DNA of 38,486 bases from contig JACRAB010000277.1 of NCBI GenBank assembly GCA_016213575.1, forward strand, positions 1 through 38,486. Direction: 5' to 3'. Positions within the stretch are counted from its first letter, which is position 1. Each line of letters starts with the position of its first letter. The translations under genes and the position numbers were made by a program. The notes beneath the pieces are model-generated. The model did not search any database, was not told the origin of the DNA, and saw only the letters and a program-made list of their open reading frames with translations. Below are positions 28,100 to 37,739 of the stretch, piece after piece. The stretch is from Actinomycetota bacterium. GTDB lineage: Bacteria > Actinomycetota > Actinomycetes > Actinomycetales > Kineosporiaceae.

Positions 28100-28136
28100 C
28101 GACCTTGTCGCGTCAGGAGCCGCCGCGACAAGGTCG
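28100..28136. repeat. Perfect 13-bp inverted repeat (hairpin) in a region without clear CDS
   Basis: CGACCTTGTCGCG - 11 nt - CGCGACAAGGTCG. Confidence 0.8.
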
Positions 28137-28425
28137 TCATCGCGCTGGATGTAGCCGTGGACACGCGCAACCCGTTGGCCTCCGAAAGGAGGGCCTTCGG
28201 AACTTGCACGTCGTCCGGCGCGTCGGCACCATCCGCCTTGCCCGTCGCGGCCGGTGCCTCGTCCCACCAGGGTCCGGGGGCAACGCGGCCGCGTGGCGCT
28301 GTGGGTCGTCGGTTCGGTCAAGGGCCGCCAACCGCGAGTCACCGTTTGCGGGGCGGCATGCGGCGACAGAACGGCCGGCCGACGCCGCGGGCCCTTCAAC
28401 CGGACTCAGTCGCGGGACGCGGTGG

Positions 28426-29277
28426 TCACACCGCCAGGACTGCGTCGACGATTGCGCTCGGTACCTCGTCAACGGCCAGGTGACCAGTACGCGGCAGAAC
28501 CGTGACGGCAGCACCCATCGTGTCCTGCGCGACCCGTCGGACGGCGTCCGGCGGGAAGAAGCAGTCCCGCTCGCCGACCAGCACGATGACGTCGCGTCCT
28601 CGCCACCGGGCGAGAGCCGTCCTCCCGAGCGGACCGGGCGCCCCGCTGGTCCGGGTGTGCCGGGCGACCGCGGCCATCCAGCTGACCGCGTCCGGGTGAG
28701 GCCGCCGACCTGGGCCGGACATCGCTGCGAGCAGCCTGGCCGCCGTGCGCTCGGACGGACGCACGAGCCACGGCAGCGTCGCCGCCAGGACCCGGACACC
28801 GACCTTGACGCCGATCAGGCCCGCAGGCGAGACGAAGACGAGGCGGTCCACGAGGTCCGGTGACGCGCTCGCGGCCGCCGCGGCACCGCGCGAGTGACCG
28901 GCCACCACGACCCGAGCACCGGGACCACTCGTCCGAACCCGGCCCAGCACCTCGTTGATCCACGCCGCGAACGCCGGCTCCTCGTCCTGCGGGCGGGCCG
29001 GGTCGCTCAACCCGGGCTGGCCCGGCAGGTCGACCGCGACCACACGGCAGCGTTCGGCGAGCGCGGTGAGCACCGGGAGGCTCGTCGCCGCGTTGAAGCT
29101 CGTGCCCGGCAGGTAGACGCAGACCGTACTCCCCGCGCCGGCCTCCACGAGGTGCGTCGACCCGAGGGACGTCTCGACCGTCGTCGACGTGTGCAGGGCC
29201 GCCCAGTCGTTCAGCCGCTGTCGACACATGGCCCGCACCTGGTCGCGCCCGGCGGTGGAACGGTAGAGCGGCTGCAT
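28426..29277 (-). CDS. Alpha/beta fold hydrolase
   Basis: VVAVDLPGQPGLSDPARP, VVVAGHSRGAAAAASA, VLVGERDCFFPPDAV, LPRTGHLAVDE. Confidence 0.9.
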   Translation of the reverse strand: MQPLYRSTAGRDQVRAMCRQRLNDWAALHTSTTVETSLGSTHLVEAGAGSTVCVYLPGTSFNAATSLPVLTALAERCRVVAVDLPGQPGLSDPARPQDEEPAFAAWINEVLGRVRTSGPGARVVVAGHSRGAAAAASASPDLVDRLVFVSPAGLIGVKVGVRVLAATLPWLVRPSERTAARLLAAMSGPGRRPHPDAVSWMAAVARHTRTSGAPGPLGRTALARWRGRDVIVLVGERDCFFPPDAVRRVAQDTMGAAVTVLPRTGHLAVDEVPSAIVDAVLAV

Positions 29278-29928
29278 CCGACCATCCCCCTATCCCTTCG
29301 TCGCGATCATTCCTCATATGGCTGCACGCCCGGAAGATCAGCGGCCAGAACGACATGGAGCGCGCCCGGCTGCTCATGTCTACCCGGCACCAGCCGCACC
29401 TGTGGCTGCCAGCAACTCGCGCACAAGCGGCCGACCTCGACGCCTGCCCCCGCCCACCCGCGATCGGTGATGGTTCCGTTGACAGCACGGGTGACAGCAA
29501 CGAGGCTGAATCCGGGCACACTGTGTGGGACGTCCCAAGGGCAAATCCCCTGATCAGAGGCTTCTGCCACACCGTGGTGGACGATCCTGAACGCGAAATC
29601 GGAAGACCCAGTCCGTCTGCTGCCGGATACTGCCGGCTGCTCCGCGTGGGTGCCAGCACAGCACACCGAGGAGAACCGCCTGCGTCCCGCGGACAAGCGC
29701 GCTTGTCGCACTGCAGGTGACGGCCGCCGACGTAGCGCGCCCTATCGGCAAGCACCCTGGGTGATTCTGGAACGGCGTCTCAGGAGCCCACTGCGTTGCG
29801 ACCATCCAGGGCGCGCGTCCGGCCAACGCGCGCGGCCCTGAGCAGCACGTCGTCGAAGCCGAGCATCTGGGGCAGCGGTAGGTCCGGGGGCGGTCTCCTC
29901 GGCGAACGGCTGAGCCGACCGGGCCGGG

Positions 29929-30819
29929 TCACGCCTCCGGGATCGGACGGCCGTAGGCCTCGAGGGTGATGGCGTCGGGCTCGGGGCCGCCACGCCTGCC
30001 GGTGTCGAGGGTGTCGACGGCGGCGAGCTCGTCGGCGGTGAGGTCGAACCCGAAGACGTCGAAGTTCTCCGCGATCCGCGCCGGCTTGGTGGACTTCGGG
30101 ATCACCGAGCGTCCCTGCTGCAGGTGCCAGCGCAGCATGACCTGCGCCGGGGTGCGGCCGTGCGCCTGCGCGACGGCCACGATCGTGGGGTCCTGCAGGG
30201 TGCTGCTGTGCGTGCCCTCCCGGTAGAACGTGATGCCGCCGATCGGGGACCACGCCTGCGTCAGGATGCCGTGCTCGGCCCCGAACGCCTGCACCTGCGA
30301 CTGCTGGAAGTACGGGTGCACCTCGATCTGGTTCACGGTCGGCACCACGGTGGCCCTGTCGAGCAGGCGGGTGAGGTGCTCGACCATGAAGTTGCTGACC
30401 CCGATCGCGCGCACCTTGCCGTCGGCGTACAGCCTCTCCAGCGCCCGGTACGCCTCCAGCGTCCGGTCGAACGCTGTCGGCAGCGCCTGGTGCAGGATCA
30501 GCAGGTCGAGCCGGTCGACCCCGAGCTTCGCGGCGCTCTTGTCGAAGGCGTGGAGCGTCTCGTCGTAGCCGTAGTCGCTGATCCAGATCTTCGTCTCGAG
30601 GAAGACCTCGGCCCGCTCGAGGCCCGAGGCCCGCACCGCTTCCCCGACCTGCCGCTCGTTGCCGTACGCCGCGGCGGTGTCGATGTGCCGGTAACCGGCC
30701 GCCAGCGCCGCCGTCACGGCGTCCCGGGTCTCGTCCGGCGGGGTCTGGAAGACACCCAGCCCGATCGCCGGGATCGTCGCTGCGTTGTTCAGCTCGAGCT
30801 GGGGGACGTCGTTGCTCAT
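29929..30819 (-). CDS. Aldo/keto reductase
   Basis: MSNDVPQLELNNAATIPAIGLGVFQTPP, GYRHIDTAAAYGNERQVGEAVRASG, AIGVSNFMVEHL, VIPKSTKPARIAEN. Confidence 0.96.
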   Translation of the reverse strand: MSNDVPQLELNNAATIPAIGLGVFQTPPDETRDAVTAALAAGYRHIDTAAAYGNERQVGEAVRASGLERAEVFLETKIWISDYGYDETLHAFDKSAAKLGVDRLDLLILHQALPTAFDRTLEAYRALERLYADGKVRAIGVSNFMVEHLTRLLDRATVVPTVNQIEVHPYFQQSQVQAFGAEHGILTQAWSPIGGITFYREGTHSSTLQDPTIVAVAQAHGRTPAQVMLRWHLQQGRSVIPKSTKPARIAENFDVFGFDLTADELAAVDTLDTGRRGGPEPDAITLEAYGRPIPEA

Positions 30820-30930
30820 CGGGGTACTTCTCCTGTCGGATCGGTCGTCTGGTGGAGCCTGCCGCCGGGTGCCGCGGCGGCAGCGCCAAGAAGGTCGGGC
30901 GGGCGGGGCCCGGGACCGCGTAGGGGCGCC

Positions 30931-31308
30931 TCAGCCGCGGGGTAGGACCCGCAGGGTGGTCCGTGCAACGTCGGCGCCGGTGACGGCGCCGACGGGTCCG
31001 GGGCCGTAGCGGTCGTACTTGGCCTGGTAAGCAGCCGTGACGTCGAGGTTCACGTCCGGCGGGGCGGGCGCGAAGGTGACGTCCTTCTGCACGCCGCCGG
31101 AGCTGATCCGGCCGGTCCCGGTGGCGACCGCCCGCCGGAACCAGGTGTTCTCCGGTCCGTGCGCCGACCGGATGTAGACGGCGTCCCCGACGACGACCTG
31201 CCAGATCGGGATTCCGCGTCGCAGGGTCCCGTCCATCCGCGCGGTCGAGACGGCCAGCTCGACCGCCGCGCCGATCCGGCGCAGCTCGTCCTGCGTCCAC
31301 CCGGTCAT
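30931..31308 (-). CDS. DUF2255 family protein
   Basis: GIPIWQVVVGDAVYIRSAHGPENTWFRRAVATGTGRISSGGVQKDVTF, resembles DUF2255 proteins. Confidence 0.8.
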   Translation of the reverse strand: MTGWTQDELRRIGAAVELAVSTARMDGTLRRGIPIWQVVVGDAVYIRSAHGPENTWFRRAVATGTGRISSGGVQKDVTFAPAPPDVNLDVTAAYQAKYDRYGPGPVGAVTGADVARTTLRVLPRG

Positions 31309-31340
31309 GACTGCTCCCTCGCCTTCCTGCGTCGTCCGGG

Positions 31341-32402
31341 TCACGGCCGGATCATCACCTTGAGCGCCTCGCGGGCGTCCATCGCCGCGTACCCCTTGGG
31401 GGTGTCCTCGAGCGCGACCGTGGTGTCGAACACCCGGCCCGGCCGGACCGACCCGTCGAGCACCGCGGGCAGCAGGTCCTCGATGTAGGCCCGGACCGGG
31501 GCCGGGCCGCCGGTGAGGGTCACGTTGCGTCCGAACAGCGACCCGAAGCCGACCGGCGCCTGCTCGTACTGCGGGACACCGACTTTGGCGATCACCCCGC
31601 CGGCGCGGACCACGCCGACCGCCTGCTCGTAGGCGGGCAGGTGCCCGACGGCCTCCAGGACGACGGGGCTGCCGCCGTCCGTGAGGTCCTGGACCGCAGC
31701 GATGCCCGCTTCGCCGCGCTTGGCGACGACGTCGGTGGCCCCGAACTCTCGGCCGAGGTCCGTCCGAGCGCTGTGCCGGCCCATGAGGACGATCCGTTCC
31801 GCGCCGAGCCGTCGCGCCGACAGGACGGCCATGAGACCGACTGCGCCGTCGCCGATGACCGTGACGGTGCTGCCGGTGGTGACACCGCCCCGGACGGCGG
31901 CGTGCCAGCCGGTGCCGTAGACGTCGGTCAGCGTGAGCAGGGACGCCAGCAGGTCCTCGTCGGCGTCCCGCAGGCCGTCCCCGGACAGCTCCGGGACCGT
32001 GACCAAGGTGCTGTCGGCGAGCGGGACCCGCACCGCCTCGGCCTGCCCACCGGCGGTCCCGAGCCGGGCGTCGTTCCAGAAACCGCCCACCCCGCAGGAC
32101 GTCTGCAGCCCGGCCCGGCAGAACTCGCAGCGACCGCAGGAGACCGCGAACGGGGCGATGACGAAGTCCCCCGGACGCAACCTCCTCACCTCGGCGCCGA
32201 CCTCCTGGACGACGCCGACGAACTCGTGCCCGATGGACGAGCCGTGCTCGGAGGCGGGCCGGGAGTGGTACGGGTGCAGGTCGCTGCCGCACACGCAGGC
32301 GCGGCTCACCCGCACCACGACGTCCGTGGGCTGCTCGATGGTCGGGTCGGGGGCGTCGACGACGCGGACGTCGCCCGCGCCGAACAGGTAGATCGCTCTC
32401 AT
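31341..32402 (-). CDS. Zinc-dependent alcohol dehydrogenase family protein
   Basis: CVCGSDLHPYH, GHEFVGVVQEVG, four-Cys structural zinc CGRCEFCRAGLQTSC, VIGDGAVGLMAVLSA. Confidence 0.95.
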   Translation of the reverse strand: MRAIYLFGAGDVRVVDAPDPTIEQPTDVVVRVSRACVCGSDLHPYHSRPASEHGSSIGHEFVGVVQEVGAEVRRLRPGDFVIAPFAVSCGRCEFCRAGLQTSCGVGGFWNDARLGTAGGQAEAVRVPLADSTLVTVPELSGDGLRDADEDLLASLLTLTDVYGTGWHAAVRGGVTTGSTVTVIGDGAVGLMAVLSARRLGAERIVLMGRHSARTDLGREFGATDVVAKRGEAGIAAVQDLTDGGSPVVLEAVGHLPAYEQAVGVVRAGGVIAKVGVPQYEQAPVGFGSLFGRNVTLTGGPAPVRAYIEDLLPAVLDGSVRPGRVFDTTVALEDTPKGYAAMDAREALKVMIRP

Positions 32403-32438
32403 ACCGGCCAGTCAACCCCTGTCGTGCAGCGCGTGGGA

Positions 32439-32464
32439 GGACCGGCCTTTCCAGGTACTGACAG
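32439..32464. promoter_or_regulatory. Shared motif GGACCGNNNNTTCCAGGTACTGACAG upstream of the Zn-ADH
   Basis: 21/22 defined positions identical to 34484-34509 and the same distance from the start codon. Confidence 0.7.
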
Positions 32465-32517
32465 ACCCCGTCTCGTCACCGCAGCGCGCCCCGGGGTGCG
32501 GCCCCCGGCGTGGCGTG

Positions 32518-32916
32518 TCATCCGTGGCACTCCTCGTCGGTGACGTGCTGCAGCCAGGACGTCGTGCCGGCGGGGTCGTCGGCACTGTCCAGCATCGCGA
32601 GGTGCTCCATGAAGGAGTCCGGGGCCGCGCCGTGCCAGTGCTCCTCGCCGGGCGGGCAGTAGAGCGTCTGCCCGGCGTGCGCCTCGACCTTGGCCTGCCC
32701 GCGGGACTGCACCCAGGCGACGCCCTGCGTCACGTGCAGGGTCTGGCCCAGTGCGTGGGAGTGCCAGGCGGTCCGGGCACCGGGCGCGAACCGCACCCTG
32801 GCGACCACCATCCGCTGTCCAGGGTGACGAGGGGACGCGATCGGGTCGAGCCAGACGTCACCGGTGAACTGCTCGGGCGGGTTCTTCGTCGTGGGTGTGC
32901 GCGGGTCGATCTGCAC
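32518..32916 (-). CDS. Cupin domain protein
   Basis: VRFAPGARTAWHSHALGQTLHVTQGVAWVQSRG, HAGQTLYCPPGEEHWHGAAPDSFMEHLAM; GTG start with GGAGGAGC RBS. Confidence 0.92.
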   Translation of the reverse strand: MQIDPRTPTTKNPPEQFTGDVWLDPIASPRHPGQRMVVARVRFAPGARTAWHSHALGQTLHVTQGVAWVQSRGQAKVEAHAGQTLYCPPGEEHWHGAAPDSFMEHLAMLDSADDPAGTTSWLQHVTDEECHG

Positions 32917-32966
32917 GAGAGCTCCTCCAGGGCGGCTGCTCCCGGACGGTCCGGGGGCAGGGGCGG

Positions 32967-34448
32967 TCATGAGTGGGCGCGTCGGGCGGGCAGCAGGACG
33001 CCGACGGCGACGAGGAGACAGGCGGCGAGCAGCGCCGAGGCACCGGTGAGGGCGGTGCCGAACCGGGCGGCGACGGCGGCGGCGCTCGTGGCCGCGCCGG
33101 AGCCGGCGTGCGCCGAGAGCGTCACGAGGACGCCGAGGCCGAGCGCCATCCCGATCTGGTGGGCGGTGTTGAGCAGACCGGACGCCGCGCCGGCGTCCTG
33201 CGGTGACACCCCGGCGATGCCGGCGGCGGTCAGGGGCGCGAACGCCATGCCCTGGCCGATCCCGACGAGTACCATCGGCGCCGCGACCGCGCCGAGGTAG
33301 GACGCGTCGGCGCCGGCCCGGCTCAGCCACACCATGCCTGCGAGGGTCAGCGCGACACCGCCGGTGAGCAGCACGGCGTTGCCGACCCGCGCGACGAGCC
33401 GCGGCACGGCCATCGCGACGGCGAAGTTCACCAGGGACATCGGCAGGAAGCCGAGCCCGGCCTGGAGCGGCGTGAAGCCGAACGCGTCCTGCATGAGCTG
33501 CGTGGTGAAGTAGAAGAAGCCGATCATCGCGCCCATGTAGAGCATCCGGGCCGCGTAGGCACCGCTGCGCTCCCGGCTGCGGAACAGGCGCAGCGGCATG
33601 ACCGGCTGCTCGACCCGGGCCTCGTTGACGACGAGCGCGGCGAGCAGGGCGATGCCGGCGGTGAGCGCGACGACGACACGCGGTGAGGTCCAGCCGGACC
33701 CGGCGGACTCGATGATCGCGAAGACGAGCGCTCCGGTGCCCGCGGTCGCGCACAGGGCGCCGACGACGTCGAACCGGCCGCGGATCCGCGGGGTCTCGGG
33801 CAGGACCCGGCGGGCCCCGATGATCATGGCCACGGCGATGGGTACGTTCATCCCGAACGCGGCGCGCCACGAGAGCAGGTCGGTGACGGCACCGCCGACG
33901 AGCAGCCCGAGGCTGGCACCCAGGCCGGCGGTGGCGCCGTACCAGGCGACCGCGCGGCTGCGGGCCTCGCCCTGGAACGTCGCGGTGATGAGGGCCAGCG
34001 AGGTCGGGGCGACGATCGCCGCACCCACCCCCTGCAGGGCGCGGGCGGCGATCGCCCACCAGCCGGCCGGCGCGACCGCGATGAGCAGGGAGGCGGTGCC
34101 GAAGACGGCCAGCCCGACGACGAACAGCCGGCGGCGGCCGAGGATGTCGCCGGCCCGGGCGGCGAGCAGGAGCAGGCCGCCGAAGACGAGGGTGTAGGCG
34201 TCCTGCACCCAGGACAGCGCGGCCGGCGACAGGTCGAGCCCCGCGCGGATGCTCGGCAGCCCGGTGAAGATCACCGAGTTGTCGAGCAGGATCATGAAGT
34301 ACGCGACGAGGATGATCGCCAGGACGGGACCGGTCCGGGGGCGCGCCGGTGGCCGCGCCGCGGAGGTGTCCGTCGCGCGCGCGGGGGCGCCGGTCGTGGG
34401 TTCGGGGTCGTCGGTCGTGGAGACGTGAAGCGGGTGGATCGCTGTCAT
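32967..34448 (-). CDS. MFS transporter, DHA2 (EmrB/QacA)-type
   Basis: ~14 hydrophobic segments; DNSVIFTGLPSIRAGLDLSPAALSWVQDAYTLVFGGLLLLAARAGDILGRRRLF. Confidence 0.95.
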   Translation of the reverse strand: MTAIHPLHVSTTDDPEPTTGAPARATDTSAARPPARPRTGPVLAIILVAYFMILLDNSVIFTGLPSIRAGLDLSPAALSWVQDAYTLVFGGLLLLAARAGDILGRRRLFVVGLAVFGTASLLIAVAPAGWWAIAARALQGVGAAIVAPTSLALITATFQGEARSRAVAWYGATAGLGASLGLLVGGAVTDLLSWRAAFGMNVPIAVAMIIGARRVLPETPRIRGRFDVVGALCATAGTGALVFAIIESAGSGWTSPRVVVALTAGIALLAALVVNEARVEQPVMPLRLFRSRERSGAYAARMLYMGAMIGFFYFTTQLMQDAFGFTPLQAGLGFLPMSLVNFAVAMAVPRLVARVGNAVLLTGGVALTLAGMVWLSRAGADASYLGAVAAPMVLVGIGQGMAFAPLTAAGIAGVSPQDAGAASGLLNTAHQIGMALGLGVLVTLSAHAGSGAATSAAAVAARFGTALTGASALLAACLLVAVGVLLPARRAHS

Positions 34449-34483
34449 GGGTCCAGTCCAGCGTTGATCCCGCGCTGGCGGCA

Positions 34484-34509
34484 GGACCGCTCGTTCCAGG
34501 TACTGGCAG
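34484..34509. promoter_or_regulatory. Shared motif GGACCGNNNNTTCCAGGTACTGGCAG between MFS and XRE genes
   Basis: Second copy of 32439-32464; contains CCAG-GTA-CTGG inverted repeat. Confidence 0.7.
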
Positions 34510-34558
34510 TGCCTGCCTCATCTGCGGCGGCCCGGCCTACGGTGGAGACGTGGAGCAG

Positions 34559-35461
34559 ATGGACGTGCCGGCGCAGATCCGGGAGTACCTGAGCTCGCGC
34601 CGTGCGCGGTTGTCGCCCGAGCAGGCGGGGCTGCCGGCGTACGGCGGCAACCGGCGGGTCAAGGGGTTGCGTCGCGAGGAGGTCGCGATGCTCGCCGGGG
34701 TCTCGGTCGACTACTACGTGCGGATGGAGCGGGGGAACCTCGCCGGCGCCTCCGACAGCGTGCTCGACGCCCTCGCCACCGCGTTGCAGCTCGACGACGC
34801 CGAACGCGACCACCTGTACGCACTGGCCCGCGCCAGCGCCCCCACCTCCGGTGCCGCCCGGCGACGCCGCTCGACACCGGCGACGGTCCGGCCCGCCGTC
34901 CAGCAGGTCCTCGACGCAATCACCGGTGCGCCCGCGTGGGTGCGGAACGGACGGCACGACATCGTCGCGATGAACGCCCTCGCCCGGGCCCTGTACGCCC
35001 CGGTCCTGGAGTTCGCCGCGGCCGACGACCCGCGCCGGCCGGCGAACACCGCCCGGTTCGTGTACCTCGCCGCGGACGCCGCCCGAGACCTGTTCGTCGA
35101 CTACGACCAGATCGCCCGGGACGCAGCCGCGATCCTGCGCCTCGAGGCCGGCCGCAGCCCGCACGACAAGGCCCTCGTCGCTCTCGTCGGAGAGCTGTCC
35201 ACCCGCAGCGAGCTGTTCCGCCGGCACTGGGCGTCGCAAGACGTCCGCTACCACCGCAGCGGCCGCAAGCGGCTCCAGCACCCCGTCGTCGGGCTCCTCG
35301 ACCTCGACTTCGAGGCCATGGCGCTCGCCTCCGGACCCGGGCTGCAGCTCAACATCTACACCGCCCCGGACGGGACACCGACCGCGGATGCACTCAGGAT
35401 GCTCGCGTCTTGGGCCGCGACCCACGACACCGTGCCCGGCGGGCAGACCCCCGCCGGCTGA
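34559..35461 (+). CDS. XRE-family HTH transcriptional regulator with MmyB-like ligand-binding domain
   Basis: [32 protein letters not shown]...; [25 protein letters not shown]; start could be GTG 34550. Confidence 0.93.
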   Translation: MDVPAQIREYLSSRRARLSPEQAGLPAYGGNRRVKGLRREEVAMLAGVSVDYYVRMERGNLAGASDSVLDALATALQLDDAERDHLYALARASAPTSGAARRRRSTPATVRPAVQQVLDAITGAPAWVRNGRHDIVAMNALARALYAPVLEFAAADDPRRPANTARFVYLAADAARDLFVDYDQIARDAAAILRLEAGRSPHDKALVALVGELSTRSELFRRHWASQDVRYHRSGRKRLQHPVVGLLDLDFEAMALASGPGLQLNIYTAPDGTPTADALRMLASWAATHDTVPGGQTPAG

Positions 35462-35508
35462 CCCTTCGATCACGTCGGCCCCTCGAGCACGACGACAGGG
35501 AGAGACCA

Positions 35509-36475
35509 GTGGAGTACGGGCGGCTCGGTGCGTCCAGGCTCAGGGTCAGCAGGATCGCGTTCGGGTGCATGAGCTTCGGCGACACCTCGCGCGGGTTCGC
35601 CGAGTGGGCGCTCGGCGAGGACGCCGCGCAGCCGTTCTTCCAGCAGGCCGTCGAGCTCGGCATCACGTTCTGGGACACCGCGAACGTCTACTGCTACGGG
35701 TCGTCCGAGGAGATCACCGGACGCGCACTGCGCCGGTACTCGCGTCGCGAGGACGTGGTCCTCGCGACGAAGCTGCACTTCCCCATGCACGACGGCCCCG
35801 GCGGGAAAGGGTTGTCCCGCAAGGCCGTCATGAGCAGATCGACGCCTCCCTGACCCGGCTCGGCACCGACTACATCGACCTCTACCAGATCCACCGGTTC
35901 GACCCCGACACCCCGGTCGAGGAGACCATGGAGGCCCTCCACGACGTCGTCAAGGCCGGCAAGGCCCGCTACCTCGGGGCATCCTCGATGTGGCCCGGCA
36001 GTTCTCCAAGATGCAGCACACCGCGACCCTGCACGGCTGGACCCGGTTCGTGTCCATGCAGGACCAGTACAAACTCCTCATGCGCGAGGAGGAGCGGGAG
36101 ATGTTCGGCCTGCTCGCAGACCAGGGCGTGGCGTCGATCCCCTACTCCCCGCTGGCGAAGGGCCGGGTGTGCCGGCCGTGGGGCGAGAGGACGGCGCGGA
36201 TGGACGCCGACCCCGTCGGCCGCCGGTTCGACCTCGACGACGACGCCCCGATCGTCGACGCCGTCCAGCGGATCGCCGAGCAGCGTGGCGCCCCGATGGC
36301 GCAGGTCGCGCTCGCCTGGGTGCTGCGCAACCCGGTCGTGACCGCGCCGATCGTCGGCGCCACCAGACCGCACCACCTCGCGGACGCCGTCGCCGCCCTC
36401 GACGTGCGGCTCACCGACGACGAGGCCGCCGCGCTCGAGGAGCACTACCGGCCGCGCCTGCCCAGCGCCTTCTGA
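35509..36475 (+). pseudogene. Aldo/keto reductase ORF interrupted by two single-base frameshifts
   Basis: [20 protein letters not shown]... | [39 protein letters not shown]... | [40 protein letters not shown]... contiguous homology over three frames. Confidence 0.9.
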
Positions 36476-36560
36476 CGCAGCACCTTCCGACACGCATTCC
36501 GACGCAGCCTTCCGAGACCTCCTCTTCCCGACCACCGCCCGAACGGACCCGACGAGCCCT

Positions 36561-37362
36561 ATGACGACCCCGCCCACCACCCCGCAGACACCCCCGCAGA
36601 CCCAGATCAGTGCTGCTGCGCACGAGTACCACGGGAGCCTGTTCCCCGGCCGCGTCTCGACGCTCGCCGTGACCGACCCGGAGTTCGTCGCGGTCTTCGA
36701 CAGCTTCGCCTTCGACGAGGTCGTCGCGCACGACGTCCTGGACACGCCTCAGCGGCTGCGGGTCACGCTCGCCGCTCTCATCGCGCTCGGCGCCGTCCGC
36801 GAGTACACCGTCATCCTCGGCGCCGCCCTGAACATCGGGGTCACCCCCGTCGAGGCCAAGGAGATCGTCTACCACGCGGTCCCCTACGTCGGGCAGGGCC
36901 GCGTCTTCGACGTCCTGCACACGACGAACGAGGTGCTCGTCGCGCGCGGGATCGCGCTGCCCGCTGCCCGGCCAGGCGACCACCACCCCCGCGACGCGCC
37001 GCGAGACCGGCCTGGCCCTGCGGCGGGAGATCTTCGGCGCGCAGGCCACCGACGCGGCGTACACCGGCGCACCCGCCGGCCAGGAGCACATCCAGCACTT
37101 CCTGTCCGCCAACTGCTTCGGCGACCACTGGACGCGCACCGGTCTCGACGTGCCCACCCGCGAGCTGCTCACCGTCGCGATGCTCGCCGCCCTCGGCGGC
37201 TGCGAGGCCCAGCTGCGCGGCCACGTGCAGGGCAACGCCAACGTCGGCAACGACAGGACCGTCCTGGTCGCTCTCGTCACCCAACTCGTCCCCTGGATCG
37301 GCTACCCCCGTGCCCTCAACGCCCTCACGGTCGTCAACGAGGTACTGGCGGAGGGGCGGTGA
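36561..37362 (+). pseudogene. Carboxymuconolactone decarboxylase family ORF interrupted by one frameshift (~36960)
   Basis: Frame 1 to HTTNEVLVARGIALP, then a second frame ATTTPATRRETGLALRREIFGAQ...IQHFLSANCFGDHWTRTGLDVPTRELLTVAMLAALGGCEAQLRGHVQGN. Confidence 0.85.
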
Positions 37363-37486
37363 CCGCAAGCCTCGCCCCTACGCGCCGAACGGGCAGGCTC
37401 GGTGGAGTCGTACACGATGACGGCCACCGCGGATCAGCGCACGTGTGGTCACCGCTCGCAACGTTCGATCGGCTGCAGCTCGTCGG

Positions 37487-37698
37487 CTACTCGTTAGGCC
37501 GGCAGATCCCGGCCGCCGAACACGCGGCGTCGATGGCGCGCAACGTCGCCACGGTGGCCGCCATCGGCCTCAGGGGCGTCTCGAGGTGACCTTGGGCGAC
37601 GTGATCCGCTGGATGGTGCCGGCGCGGACGGCGCGGATGAAGCGGTCCGCGATGCGGCCCGTGCCCATCACACCCCCACGCAGGGTCGGCGCAGTCAT
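37487..37698 (-). pseudogene. Remnant of a Gfo/Idh/MocA-type oxidoreductase with large internal deletion
   Basis: N-terminus MTAPTLRGGVMGTGRIADRFIRAVRAGTIQRIT followed within ~100 bp by a C-terminus-like HLETPLRPMAATVATLRAIDAACSAAG in another frame. Confidence 0.5.
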
Positions 37699-37739
37699 CG
37701 GGTCGGGCGCGCGCGCCGCGATGCTGTGAGGTAGCGGCG

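Noticed and set aside
35509-36475. Programmed ribosomal frameshifting in the aldo/keto reductase
   Set aside because: Two separate shifts without slippery heptamer or downstream structure, and neighbouring genes show the same type of 1-nt indel; sequencing error or decay is simpler.
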